From DASVTU01 sp036387415 (lineage in GTDB: Bacteria > Acidobacteriota > Blastocatellia > Pyrinomonadales > Pyrinomonadaceae): a stretch of 64,000 nucleotides of DNA. A program made the position numbers and the translations under genes. The stretch is from the NCBI GenBank assembly GCA_036387415.1, contig DASVTU010000006.1, forward strand, positions 1 to 64,000, read 5' to 3'. Under the pieces are notes generated by a model. It saw only the letters and a program-made list of their open reading frames with translations. It was not told the DNA's origin and did not search any database. Positions within the stretch are counted from its first letter, which is position 1. Each line of letters begins with the position of its first letter. Positions 9,159 through 17,472 of this stretch are shown here, one piece after another.

Positions 9159-9908
9159 TTACTTCCCTTTCGCTCTTGCATGTGGGCATCTTGCGACGCC
9201 TTTGTCGTACCCTTCGGGATACCAATATCCGGTTCCGAAGCAATCAGGGCAACGCCCGCCTTTATCTATTTCTTTTAAATCTTCTTCTTTATTGGGGGCA
9301 TATTGTAGCTGGCTATCGTCTGGCTGGCTACGTTGTGGCTGGCTACGTCGTAGCTGCCAAGAGGATGTTTGCACCTCATACTCAACTCCTTGAACAACGT
9401 TTTGACCGTGGGGGGTGCTTACCTTCTTAATCAGTCCTTTGCTTTCAAGTCCCCTGGTAACCTGCTTTAGCTTGGCTACGCTCATGCCCGCGCGTTCTGC
9501 CAGTCGGTCGTTGCTAATGTGGCAATGATTGTTCTTATAGCCCCACGACAGACGGTAGAGTTGAGTAAAAACGGCCTGCTCATAGGGGTCTAGATGCGGA
9601 TATAGATGGTCGATTAGTTGATGAGGTATCTCTGTGTGACCGCTTATTTCGGGCAACGCGGACATCAAATCCAGCTTGGTAATTTCTGGCTGGCTACGTT
9701 GTGGCTGGCTACGTTGTGGCTGGCTAGACTGTGGCTGGCTCTGTTGTAGCCGGCTATCGTAGCCAGCTAGAGGTGGCTCTGGTAGCCGGCTAGGCTGTGG
9801 CTGGCTAGGTTGTGGCTGGCTAGGAGGAGCCTCGGATTGGACTGCACGAAGATGTTTGAGCGACCCTCGCTCGGCATCTGCAAAGGTCTTGTATTTCTTA
9901 TCGGTCAT
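9159..9908 (-). CDS. Winged-helix DNA-binding protein with SQPQR tandem repeats and C-terminal Cys cluster
   Basis: A 249-residue protein. Residues ~27-75 are a Ser-Gln-Pro-Gln-Arg repeat tract. Residues ~85-150 are a helix-turn-helix region: LDPYEQAVFTQLYRLSWGYK, then ISNDRLAERAGMSVAKLKQV as recognition helices, then a wing (GLIKKVSTPHGQ). This resembles MarR or replication-initiator folds. A second short repeat tract (RRSQPQRSQPDDSQLQ) follows, and the C-terminus has CPDC...CPH, a possible metal ribbon. The ATG overlaps the stop of the upstream ExeA-like ATPase by four bases, so the pair is translationally coupled. Function is not recognised; candidates are a regulator, a replication/partition protein, or part of a transposon-like module. 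The repeats are also notable at DNA level (see the repeat entries). Confidence 0.75.
   Translation of the reverse strand: MTDKKYKTFADAERGSLKHLRAVQSEAPPSQPQPSQPQPSRLPEPPLAGYDSRLQQSQPQSSQPQRSQPQRSQPEITKLDLMSALPEISGHTEIPHQLIDHLYPHLDPYEQAVFTQLYRLSWGYKNNHCHISNDRLAERAGMSVAKLKQVTRGLESKGLIKKVSTPHGQNVVQGVEYEVQTSSWQLRRSQPQRSQPDDSQLQYAPNKEEDLKEIDKGGRCPDCFGTGYWYPEGYDKGVARCPHARAKGK
9304..9357. repeat. Short tandem repeats inside the HTH gene, 3' block
   Basis: About three copies of a unit related to TGGCTGGCTACGTTG, encoding part of the second SQPQR tract. A near-palindromic decamer TAGCTGGCTA lies at 9306-9315. Confidence 0.75.
9686..9827. repeat. 15-bp tandem repeats with TAGCYRGCTA palindromes inside the HTH gene, 5' block
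   Basis: Around nine degenerate copies of a 15-bp unit (TGGCTGGCTACGTTG on the + strand) encode the first SQPQR tract. Interspersed decamers TAGCCGGCTA (9747-9756 and 9783-9792) and TAGCCAGCTA (9760-9769) are perfect or near-perfect palindromes, which a purely protein-level repeat would not require. Confidence 0.8.
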
Positions 9909-10738
9909 AGGGCGCGTGCTTCTTTCATCGTCCCGACGGTTTCACTCTCTGAGGGTCTGACAATATCACTGGAAGCTGCCTCGACCAGCCCGGCGGGGAT
10001 GCTCTTTAGATTGTTGAGGGCAGCATATTGGACGGAGATAGCACAGAGTTTGATGGCCTCGCGTGGCACGCCTTTAGACCACTGGTAGACGAACTGCACG
10101 GCCTCCGGCTCAAACGGGTTTTTAACTCCCGCGACGGTACAACGAAAGTCGATCATGCCGTTGGTTTCTTCGGGCGTGAGCGCGTCCAGCGTCGATGAGA
10201 CGGCGATACGTGATACAAGCGCCCTCTTGGTTCGGTCAGCGAGTCTGTAGCGTAGTTCCACCTGTCCGGCGAGCACGATATTGATGAGTTTGGTTTCGTC
10301 CGTCTCGAAGTTCAGAATCTGTCGTATTTGCTCGAACATCGGCCCGCGTAACTGCTGCGCCTCGTCGATGAAGAGGACGACGTTTTTACCCGCCTGATAT
10401 TGGTCGATGAGAAATGCCCTCAGTTCATATTCGGTTTCTCGGAGGCTTCGTTTGGTTTTGACGCCGAATTCCGTGCAGATTGCTTTGAGAAAGGCTGTCT
10501 CGCTCGTCTGCTTGGGGTTGACGATGAAGGCGGTTGTATAGTCTGGATGGTCGTCGTAGTCGTTTGTCAATAGACGGAGGAGGGAAGTCTTACCCAAGCC
10601 TACGTCTCCGATGATGGTGGTCAACCCTTGTCGAGCGCGGATGACATATTGAGTCTTGGCAATCGCCGCCTGAATCGAGGGTGTGACGTAGAAGAAACGC
10701 GGGTTCGGCGAGATGGAGAAAACGCTCTCAGGAATCAT
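9905..10738 (-). CDS. ExeA/TniB-like AAA+ ATPase
   Basis: A 277-residue AAA+ protein. It begins with an ExeA-type lead (FSISPNPRFFYVTPSIQAAI). Walker A is GDVGLGKTS (about residue 43) and Walker B is VVLFIDEAQQL (about residue 120). Sensor-type elements follow (LINIVLAGQVELR, then SRIAVSSTLDALTPEET). It closely matches the soluble ATPase half of ExeA/GspA and the related TnsC/TniB transposition ATPases. There is no periplasmic peptidoglycan-binding domain, so a role in type II secretion is unlikely. Its stop overlaps the start of the repeat-containing HTH gene (ATGA), so the two products probably act together. I infer a DNA-transaction ATPase partnered with a DNA-binding protein. No transposase is adjacent. 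Confidence 0.85.
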   Translation of the reverse strand: MIPESVFSISPNPRFFYVTPSIQAAIAKTQYVIRARQGLTTIIGDVGLGKTSLLRLLTNDYDDHPDYTTAFIVNPKQTSETAFLKAICTEFGVKTKRSLRETEYELRAFLIDQYQAGKNVVLFIDEAQQLRGPMFEQIRQILNFETDETKLINIVLAGQVELRYRLADRTKRALVSRIAVSSTLDALTPEETNGMIDFRCTVAGVKNPFEPEAVQFVYQWSKGVPREAIKLCAISVQYAALNNLKSIPAGLVEAASSDIVRPSESETVGTMKEARAL

Positions 10739-10907
10739 ATTTCAGGTTTATATCATTCACGACTGAAGGATTTCAAGCGAAATATTTGGAGGGGGTGGTA
10801 TAGTTCAGTTAATTTAACAGCCTGAAGACTGACCTTCTGCAAATGAATCAGGATGATACAATTACGAGTCTTTAGACAGAGAAGGCTATCCGCACAATCG
10901 AAGATTT

Positions 10908-12314
10908 ATGCTCCGAAAGATTACCCTCGCGGCGAACCACCCGCAGCGTCTTTATTTACTAGCGGCGGCAACCTTACATCTCTGCTTAGCCATCGGTCTC
11001 TACTTGGTTGGTCGGCTCGCGCTCTTGCCTGAAATTATCGACCGCGACGGGATGATAAAGGCTTTTGGCGACAGTTACCTTTATCAGAAAGAGGCCATCC
11101 AACTGGTTGATAAACTCGCGTCGGAAGGCTTCCGGTCTTGGCTAACTACTCCGGCGTGGCTTCATGTCAAACTCGATTCAATCCAATTCGCTCTATATAG
11201 CCCGTTGGTGGGCTTCTCCGTCTTGAGCGTCGAGCCGCTGAACCTTCTCTACTATCTATTAATCCTGATTTTTATCTACAAACTTGGGGAAAATGCCTTT
11301 GACGCGGAAACCGGACTCGTCGCCGCCGGAGCGGTGGCGCTCTGGCCGTCGTTCCTCCTGCATACTTTACAACTCCTCAAAGACTCGCTGTTTATCGCCA
11401 CGACGTTGGCCTTCTTGCTCGTCGTTTCCGGTTGGCTGACGAAAACATACGGGTGGCGTCGAGGGCTTGTCACAGGTTTCGCGGGAGGGGTTCTTATCGT
11501 TCTCATGGCGCTTGTGAGACCTGAATTCAAAGTGATGGTTTTGGTCGTAGTCTCTCTAGCACTTGTTTTGTTGTTCATCAGGCAATTGCTTGCTAAACGT
11601 TTCCTAGCGGGAAATCTTCTATCTGCCGTCGTCGTGGTGTTGCTTCTTCTACCATCCACGTATCTGGGTGTGTTGCGTTTCAGAGGCGTCAAACGTGTCG
11701 CGCCCGCGTCGTCTGCGTGCACAACCATTGTTGGAATGCCACAACCGACGGGAGCCGAAAATATGCGGACAGGAGCGGGGTTTTCAGGCGAGAAAGAGAT
11801 GGGCTGGTGGGTATTTTTGCGTTCGAGAGCCGACAGCGCAGCTTTGCGTGTGGGGGCGATACGTCAAAATTTTGTCGTGGGTTATCCTGATTCCAACTCG
11901 ACAATTGACGCGCATGTGGCGTTTGAAGACGCCGCAGACGCTCTTCAATATCTTCCACGCGCCTGCGTGATTGGTTTCTTAGCCCCTTTTCCTGATACGT
12001 GGTTGGCGAATAGCCCACGCGTCGGCATAACGGGCAAGTTGATTTCCGGTGCGGAGATGTTGGTCATGTACGTCGTGCAAATTCTGGCGGTCATTGGTTT
12101 ATTTCAATCACGCCGCTCGTTGTCGGCATGGCTGTTGTTCCTGATTGCCGCAATCGGTGTGACAACTCTCGGAATGGTGGTGGCAAACGCGGGCGCGTTA
12201 TATCGACAACGTTACGTCTTCTGGTTTCTGTTTATTATTCTGGGCGCGAGGGGCTTGCTCTACGTCTCGGCGTCGCTCAGGCAGAGACGGCAGGCGGCGG
12301 TTTCGGGGAGTTAA
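10908..12314 (+). CDS. Polytopic membrane glycosyltransferase-like protein (GT39/ArnT-like)
   Basis: A 468-residue protein with around ten hydrophobic segments, e.g. LYLLAAATLHLCLAIGLYLV near the N-terminus and VSLALVLLFI in the middle. Acidic residues in the first large loop (IDRDGMIKAFGDS) and the alternation of hydrophobic helices with a short C-terminal tail resemble GT39/PMT/ArnT enzymes, which use polyprenyl-phosphate sugars on the periplasmic face. No single diagnostic motif proves it; an O-antigen polymerase-like role is the alternative. It leads a row of glycosyltransferase genes, which supports a cell-surface glycan role. It diverges from the ExeA-like gene across a 169-base gap. 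Confidence 0.6.
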   Translation: MLRKITLAANHPQRLYLLAAATLHLCLAIGLYLVGRLALLPEIIDRDGMIKAFGDSYLYQKEAIQLVDKLASEGFRSWLTTPAWLHVKLDSIQFALYSPLVGFSVLSVEPLNLLYYLLILIFIYKLGENAFDAETGLVAAGAVALWPSFLLHTLQLLKDSLFIATTLAFLLVVSGWLTKTYGWRRGLVTGFAGGVLIVLMALVRPEFKVMVLVVVSLALVLLFIRQLLAKRFLAGNLLSAVVVVLLLLPSTYLGVLRFRGVKRVAPASSACTTIVGMPQPTGAENMRTGAGFSGEKEMGWWVFLRSRADSAALRVGAIRQNFVVGYPDSNSTIDAHVAFEDAADALQYLPRACVIGFLAPFPDTWLANSPRVGITGKLISGAEMLVMYVVQILAVIGLFQSRRSLSAWLLFLIAAIGVTTLGMVVANAGALYRQRYVFWFLFIILGARGLLYVSASLRQRRQAAVSGS

Positions 12315-12393
12315 AACGTCCGAAGTTTATGCGGGAGCCGTGAGGAATCTTTTCGCCTCGAATCGATATTTGCCATGCTGCCCGCCTTGAGTC

Positions 12394-13557
12394 TCACTTT
12401 GCCAATGGGCTGGCAAGCCAACGCGCGATGGCGTGTGAGAGCTTCCCGACGACGGGAAGCTCCACTAGCCGCCGCTTGAGTCGAAGCGTGGTCAGGTTGT
12501 TCACGGAGTCGTACTCTTTCTTCATGTGCGACGAGAGCCAGCGAATGTATGCGGCGGCGGCGCGTAGGTCGGCTTCCATTTCAGCGATACCGGGCTGGAT
12601 GTTGTTCTCCGAAATAACCTCCTCGTAGAGCGCGATGAGTTCATCGACGGTCGTTCGTCGGTCTGCCAGCGAGCGGATGCGCTGCGAGACTTGAGCCGCG
12701 TCCGACGCGTCGTAACGTGCAATCTCTTGCGCGGCGGCGTGCTTCAACTCCTCCGGCGTCAAACGCTTCGGAAACATCGTGCGGATGCCGAAGTTGAGCG
12801 GCAAGAGACGCTCGACCTCGCTCGCCGTCACCAACGGGCCGAGATACCTGATGCCTGAATGGATGACGACGGCTGCTCCGACCGCCATCGCTTCGAGAGC
12901 CGCGCGTCCTTTGGCGAAAACAAGGTCGTACTGGCCGAGAAGCTTTTCCGGTTGTGCGCTGGCGGCCTCCACGCCGGAGCCGACTACATCTAGCGTCGAG
13001 CCTGCCTCGGCGCAGGCTTCGCGTAAGGCTTTCAAGTGAGGCGACTCAAGCGCGTAGTTACTGAAAACGAGCGCGCGTCGTGGGCGCGGCGGGAGCGGAG
13101 CGCGCGGCTTGAATCGTTCGAGGTCAACGAAGTTGTGTATGAGTCGTAGACGTTCTTCGGGAACGGCGCACAAATAGATGAGCTTGTCGTAGCAGGTCTG
13201 GTCAATCGCTACGTAGCGGCGCACGCGTGACAAATCAGGTGGCCTGTCGAGTGGGCTGTACCAGTCGTGACAGACATAAATCGCAGGCACGGAAGGGAAG
13301 TGCAAGAGGGCGGTGATGGTTTCGGTGTGATGGTGTCCGTGAATGATGTCGGGCTGGGTGGAAATTTGGTTGAGGTCGTCAACGACGGGGATGGTGAAAT
13401 CGGACAACTCACGCGCGAGTTCACCGAGATGCGGACTGTAGATGAACGGCGAATGTCCGCGTCTGAGCAGTTCCAAAGCAACGTCGCGGACGTAAAGCTC
13501 TGTGCCTGTCCGCATTGCGAGCCTGAAGTTGGTGAGCAATACTTTTAATCCGGGCAT
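12394..13557 (-). CDS. Glycosyltransferase family 4-like protein
   Basis: A 387-residue GT-B type enzyme. The ATG at 13557 follows GAGGAG with six-base spacing. The N-terminal Rossmann half reads VLLTNFRLAMRTGTELYVRD, with GHSPFIYSP and DIIHGHHHTET typical of GT4 acceptor-binding domains. The C-terminal half (RRALVFSNYA; YDLVFAKGRAALEAMAVG) carries a degenerate nucleotide-sugar site where GT4 enzymes usually show EGxP/E. The acidic pair is therefore weaker than normal. A basic tail (LRLKRRLVELPVVGKLSHAI) could associate with membrane. It probably transfers a sugar to a lipid-linked or surface glycan in this cluster. It is transcribed divergently from the GT2 gene. Confidence 0.8.
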   Translation of the reverse strand: MPGLKVLLTNFRLAMRTGTELYVRDVALELLRRGHSPFIYSPHLGELARELSDFTIPVVDDLNQISTQPDIIHGHHHTETITALLHFPSVPAIYVCHDWYSPLDRPPDLSRVRRYVAIDQTCYDKLIYLCAVPEERLRLIHNFVDLERFKPRAPLPPRPRRALVFSNYALESPHLKALREACAEAGSTLDVVGSGVEAASAQPEKLLGQYDLVFAKGRAALEAMAVGAAVVIHSGIRYLGPLVTASEVERLLPLNFGIRTMFPKRLTPEELKHAAAQEIARYDASDAAQVSQRIRSLADRRTTVDELIALYEEVISENNIQPGIAEMEADLRAAAAYIRWLSSHMKKEYDSVNNLTTLRLKRRLVELPVVGKLSHAIARWLASPLAK

Positions 13558-13766
13558 TGACCACTCCTCACCATCCTCTGTCGTAATTTCGGCGCGTACC
13601 TCATTGACGGATAAGCTCTACCTGCGTTAAATCTAAAGCATCTCGCCAGACGTTGAATCGACCCAGAGCATATAAGCACCGGAGCGTGTTCCGGCGCAAG
13701 TTGAGCGTGTGCGCAGAGAGATAGATTTCGCTGAGAGGATTAATAACTTCGCAACCAAGCAACTTC

Positions 13767-14702
13767 ATACCGCGAGTCAGCGTTATCATCGCTACCTACA
13801 ACCGCCCGCATCTCCTCCCACGCGCCGTCGAGAGTGCGCGAAGTGCGGGCACGGATGTCGAAATCGTGGTGGTAGACGATGCCTCGACGGGAGAGACGGC
13901 GGAAGTGTGCCGCGCGCTGAAGGGTATTCGCTACGTGCGCGTTGAACGCAATCAGAAACTCGGCGGCGCGCGCAATCTCGGCATCCTCGCCAGCAGCGGG
14001 GAATTCATTACTTTTCTCGACGACGACGACGTGCGCCTGCAAGGTTCGCTCGATGTTCAGTGCGACGCGTTAGCGTCCGCGCCGGAAGCGGGATTCGTCT
14101 ACGGGCAGGCCATTTTAGGAGACCAAAACTGTCTCCCGACCAGATACGTTTATCCGAATCCCTGTCCGCAAGGCGACATCTTTTGGGAACTGCTGGAACG
14201 AAACTTTATCGCCTGCCCCTCCGCCGTCTTCCGTCGGTCGTGTCTCTATCGCATCGGCTTGCCCGGAACGACGATTCCCGGTATCGAGGATTGGGATTTG
14301 TGGATTCGTCTCGCGGAACTTTATTCCGTGGTCGCGGTCGAGCAGCCCGTGGCGATTTATCGTCGGGCGACGCCGGATTCCAAACAATTCACCTCCAACG
14401 CCGCTGAGATGGTGCGACTCATCACACGCACACACCGCCAGCACTGGCTGCAACTGCCACGCGCTCTCGGTGCTCCGGCTGCCAAGCGGCGTGACGCCCG
14501 CCGACGCTTTTCGCGCAACATGGCGAATCATCTAATCTGGGAAGCCGGACGCGGTCTCAAACACGGGCATTTCTTCACCGTACAGAAGAACTTGCTGACA
14601 GCATTGAGCCTGCATCCTTTGGGCTTCGCCCATCGCGTTACGCGACCTTCCAACTTTCGCTTCCTCCTAGCGCGTTGGGAAGACGGTCAGCGTGGAAGCT
14701 AA
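13767..14702 (+). CDS. Glycosyltransferase family 2 with no standard start codon upstream of its N-terminal motif
   Basis: The frame encodes the classic GT2 N-terminus VSVIIATYNRPHL and then EIVVVDDAS, GGARNLGI and FLDDDD (the DXD-type metal site), followed by a W-rich acceptor loop (GIEDWDLWIRLAE). That is a typical GT-A sugar transferase of about 310 residues. No ATG, GTG or TTG exists in frame between the stop at 13722 and the VSVII motif; the first is GTG 13866, which would delete the first beta-strand. I place the start at ATA 13767, where one base change would give an ATG followed by PRVSVII. Other options are ATT 13725, CTG 13731, or a start mutation that has silenced the gene. Neighbours are GT4 genes. 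Confidence 0.75.
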   Translation: MPRVSVIIATYNRPHLLPRAVESARSAGTDVEIVVVDDASTGETAEVCRALKGIRYVRVERNQKLGGARNLGILASSGEFITFLDDDDVRLQGSLDVQCDALASAPEAGFVYGQAILGDQNCLPTRYVYPNPCPQGDIFWELLERNFIACPSAVFRRSCLYRIGLPGTTIPGIEDWDLWIRLAELYSVVAVEQPVAIYRRATPDSKQFTSNAAEMVRLITRTHRQHWLQLPRALGAPAAKRRDARRRFSRNMANHLIWEAGRGLKHGHFFTVQKNLLTALSLHPLGFAHRVTRPSNFRFLLARWEDGQRGS

Positions 14703-14754
14703 AAACCAAGATAATTGATGTGATTTCTAAAGGTGAGACGGAGAGGTCTGGATA

Positions 14755-16077
14755 ATGAGAATTGTGCTTTGCAAAGGCCAGTTTATGGGGCCTATCAGCG
14801 GCGCGGACGAAACGATTGTGACCTACGCGACCCAACTTCTGGCCGCCAAACATCAGCCGTCGGTGCTGCTCATGTACCCGCATTCAACCGCCGACCAGTA
14901 TTACATGCGTTTGAAAAGCGCAGGCGTCGCCGTTCACACCATCGCTTCGACGGGGATGAATACTTCATTGAGCGCGGGGCGCAAAGTGGCGACGAGTTTG
15001 CTCAAAGCGTTTCCGCCTTCCCAACGCCTTATCCGCCAGCGAGCGCAGAAGATTAGCACGCGCGTGGCGAGTCGTTATTTCAGAGAATGCCGCGACTACT
15101 TCATGCAGTCTGGTGCGGATGTCGCCCACGTGATGACGCCCGACCCAAGCGCGTCGGTCATGATTCGTGCGGCGCGTGAAGCAAACATTCCTGTGCTCTA
15201 TCAAGAGTTGGGGATGCCGTATCACCCACCGGCTTTCGCCGCTTACTATGAGCAGTTCGTCTCCTCGCTTCCGCTCTGTTCGGAGTTGGCCGCGCTCTCG
15301 CCGAGCCTCATTCGCCAGTGTCGTGAGCAACTACCTTACAAACTCCCGCTTTCGGTGCTCCCCGTTATCACAGAAGATTTACTTAACGGGTATGAACCGC
15401 ACGCGAAGTCGCCCGACCGTGTGACTTTTGGATTCGCCGCACGCCTCGAACCTCTCAAGGGGCCGCTGGTTTTGGTCGAAGCTTTCGCCTCTGTGTACAG
15501 GATGTTCGTCAATAGTTTCCTGAAGATTGCGGGCATCGGCTCGCAACGGCAGATGGCCGTCGCGCGTGCGGAGGCGGCGGGCGTCGCGCATCGCTGCAAC
15601 TTCCTCGGCGCTTACACGAACATGGAAGAAAAAAGTGCCTTCATGCGAAGCCTAGACGTTTTCGTCCTCCCTTCGCTCACGGAGGGGACGCCGAACGGTA
15701 TCGTCGAAGCGATGGCGTGCGGAGTGCCTGTGATAGCTTCGTCGATAGGCGGCGTGGCCGACATGATTACGCCGGAGACTGGCCTGCTCGTTCCGCCGGG
15801 CGACCCCGTGGCGTTGGCCGACGCGATGAACCTTCTCGCCTCCAACCATAGCTTGCGCGAGCGTATGGGACGCGCCTCGCGTCGGCGTTATGAAGAGGTT
15901 TTCTCACCGGGCGCGGTGTTGCCGCTGATGCTCAACACCTACCGCAGACTGGCGGCGAGCCGACACCCCACAGACGCAGGCGCGTCTTTGAACTTCAGCG
16001 CCGACATCCACCCGTGGAGTTCTTATGCAGCGATGCCGGAGCCGACAGGTCTGCTCGAAGCGCCGCCCGTTAATTAA
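14755..16077 (+). CDS. Glycosyltransferase family 4
   Basis: A 440-residue GT-B glycosyltransferase. The ATG follows GGAGAGG. N-terminal half: MRIVLCKGQFMGPISGADET. The C-terminal half has the donor-binding features FGFAARLEPLKGPLVLVEAF, a hydrophobic strand (LKIAGIGSQRQ), and the family signature LDVFVLPSLTEGTPNGIVEAMACGVPVIAS with the conserved ExxxxxxE (EGTPNGIVE). It then has GLLVPPGDPVALADAM. Likely transfers a hexose from a nucleotide sugar during exopolysaccharide or glycolipid assembly at the inner face of the membrane. It lies 52 bases after the GT2 gene and 36 bases before the P450, consistent with one + strand operon 13.8-18.5 kb. Confidence 0.92.
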   Translation: MRIVLCKGQFMGPISGADETIVTYATQLLAAKHQPSVLLMYPHSTADQYYMRLKSAGVAVHTIASTGMNTSLSAGRKVATSLLKAFPPSQRLIRQRAQKISTRVASRYFRECRDYFMQSGADVAHVMTPDPSASVMIRAAREANIPVLYQELGMPYHPPAFAAYYEQFVSSLPLCSELAALSPSLIRQCREQLPYKLPLSVLPVITEDLLNGYEPHAKSPDRVTFGFAARLEPLKGPLVLVEAFASVYRMFVNSFLKIAGIGSQRQMAVARAEAAGVAHRCNFLGAYTNMEEKSAFMRSLDVFVLPSLTEGTPNGIVEAMACGVPVIASSIGGVADMITPETGLLVPPGDPVALADAMNLLASNHSLRERMGRASRRRYEEVFSPGAVLPLMLNTYRRLAASRHPTDAGASLNFSADIHPWSSYAAMPEPTGLLEAPPVN

Positions 16078-16113
16078 CGTTCCTTTATCACTTTTGTCAG
16101 CGTGGAGACATGA

Positions 16114-17472
16114 ATGCCCGAAATGCTTTTGCCACCGGGGCCGAAAATTAATCCGCTCGACGGCTACTTGTTAGCCACAGGGCGGCGCGACCCTCTCAGC
16201 TTTTTATTGAACGCTTCACAGGAATATGGCGACATCGTTCACTTTCGCATCGGCGGGCAGTCAATCTACCTGCTCAATCATCCTGATTACGTCCGCGACG
16301 TGCTGGTCAATAACTATAAAAATTTCCTCAAGGGACGGGGCATCGACCGCACTAACAGGCTTATCGGTCGAGGTCTGGTGACGAGTGAAGGCAACGCTCA
16401 TCGTCGGCAGCGAAAGCTCATCAATCCTTTATTTCACCGCGAGCGCATCGCCGCATACGGTGATGTCATGGCGGAGTATGCGGCGCGCGTGACCGAGCGT
16501 TGGGAGGATGGACAGACGCTTGAGGTGACAGAGGAGATGAAGCGTATCACCGTGTCGATTGTCGGGAAGACGCTGTTTGACCGCGATACGGAAGAGGTGA
16601 GCGGCGAGATTAACGCCGCCGTGCAGACGGCAATCAAAGGCTTCAAGACATTTTATCTTCCGACGGGCAAAATTCTGGAAAGAATATTGATACCGCAGAA
16701 CCGCCGCGTCGAGAAGGCGCGTGCGACGCTGGAAGGGTTTATCAATCGACTGATTGCCGAGCGGCGACAGAGCGGGGAAGACCGTGGCGACCTTATCTCG
16801 ATGCTGTTAATCGCGCAGGAGGAAGACGCCGAAGGGTGGATGACCGACGTGCAGATACGCGACGAGGCTCTGACCATCTTTCTCACCGGCTACGAAGGCT
16901 CTGCACAGGCGTTGACGTGGACTTGGTATCTCCTCTCGCAGCACCCGGAAGTGGAAGTACGTCTGCACGCCGAACTTGATGCGGTGCTCGGAGGGCGTTT
17001 GCCAACCACCGGAGATATGCCGCGCCTGACCTATACCGAGAAGGTTTTCCGTGAAGCGATGCGCCTCTATCCGCCCGCTTGGAGGATGATGCGGCGCGCG
17101 ATTGACGACCACCACGCAGGCGGCTACACGATTCGCGCTGGTTCACTCGTCCTCCTGAGTCCATACGTCATGCATCGGCATGAACGCTATTACGCCGAAC
17201 CCACACGCTTCAACCCTGAGAGGTGGACGGATGATGCGCGCCGTTCGATGCCGGAGTTCTGCTATTTCCCCTTCGGCGGCGGGCCACGGCGTTGCATCGG
17301 TGAAGGCTTCGCGTGGATGGAAGGAATGCTGATCCTCGCCACGGTGGCACGCCACTGGCGACTACGCCTCGCGCCGCGTCATCCTGTCAGTGCACAACCT
17401 GTAATTATGCTCCGGTCGAAATACGGAATGCGGATGATAGCCGAGAGGCGAGAAATCACTGCCGAGCCATGA
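16114..17472 (+). CDS. Cytochrome P450
   Basis: A 452-residue P450. The heme-ligand loop FGGGPRRCIGEGFA (Cys ~ residue 397) matches FxxGxRxCxG. The I-helix motif reads LTGYEGSAQALTW (oxygen-activation Thr region, with Ser-Ala replacing the usual Thr). The K-helix ExxR is in FREAMRLYP, and the meander PERW is in FNPERWTD. Soluble: no N-terminal membrane anchor. GGAG lies eight bases before the ATG. The type resembles fatty-acid/alkane or terpene oxidising bacterial P450s (CYP102/110-like heme domains). It sits inside a glycan operon and overlaps the next gene by four bases (ATGA), suggesting oxidation of a lipid or polyprenyl-type acceptor made by the same cluster. That last point is inference. 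No ferredoxin partner is adjacent. Confidence 0.95.
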   Translation: MPEMLLPPGPKINPLDGYLLATGRRDPLSFLLNASQEYGDIVHFRIGGQSIYLLNHPDYVRDVLVNNYKNFLKGRGIDRTNRLIGRGLVTSEGNAHRRQRKLINPLFHRERIAAYGDVMAEYAARVTERWEDGQTLEVTEEMKRITVSIVGKTLFDRDTEEVSGEINAAVQTAIKGFKTFYLPTGKILERILIPQNRRVEKARATLEGFINRLIAERRQSGEDRGDLISMLLIAQEEDAEGWMTDVQIRDEALTIFLTGYEGSAQALTWTWYLLSQHPEVEVRLHAELDAVLGGRLPTTGDMPRLTYTEKVFREAMRLYPPAWRMMRRAIDDHHAGGYTIRAGSLVLLSPYVMHRHERYYAEPTRFNPERWTDDARRSMPEFCYFPFGGGPRRCIGEGFAWMEGMLILATVARHWRLRLAPRHPVSAQPVIMLRSKYGMRMIAERREITAEP

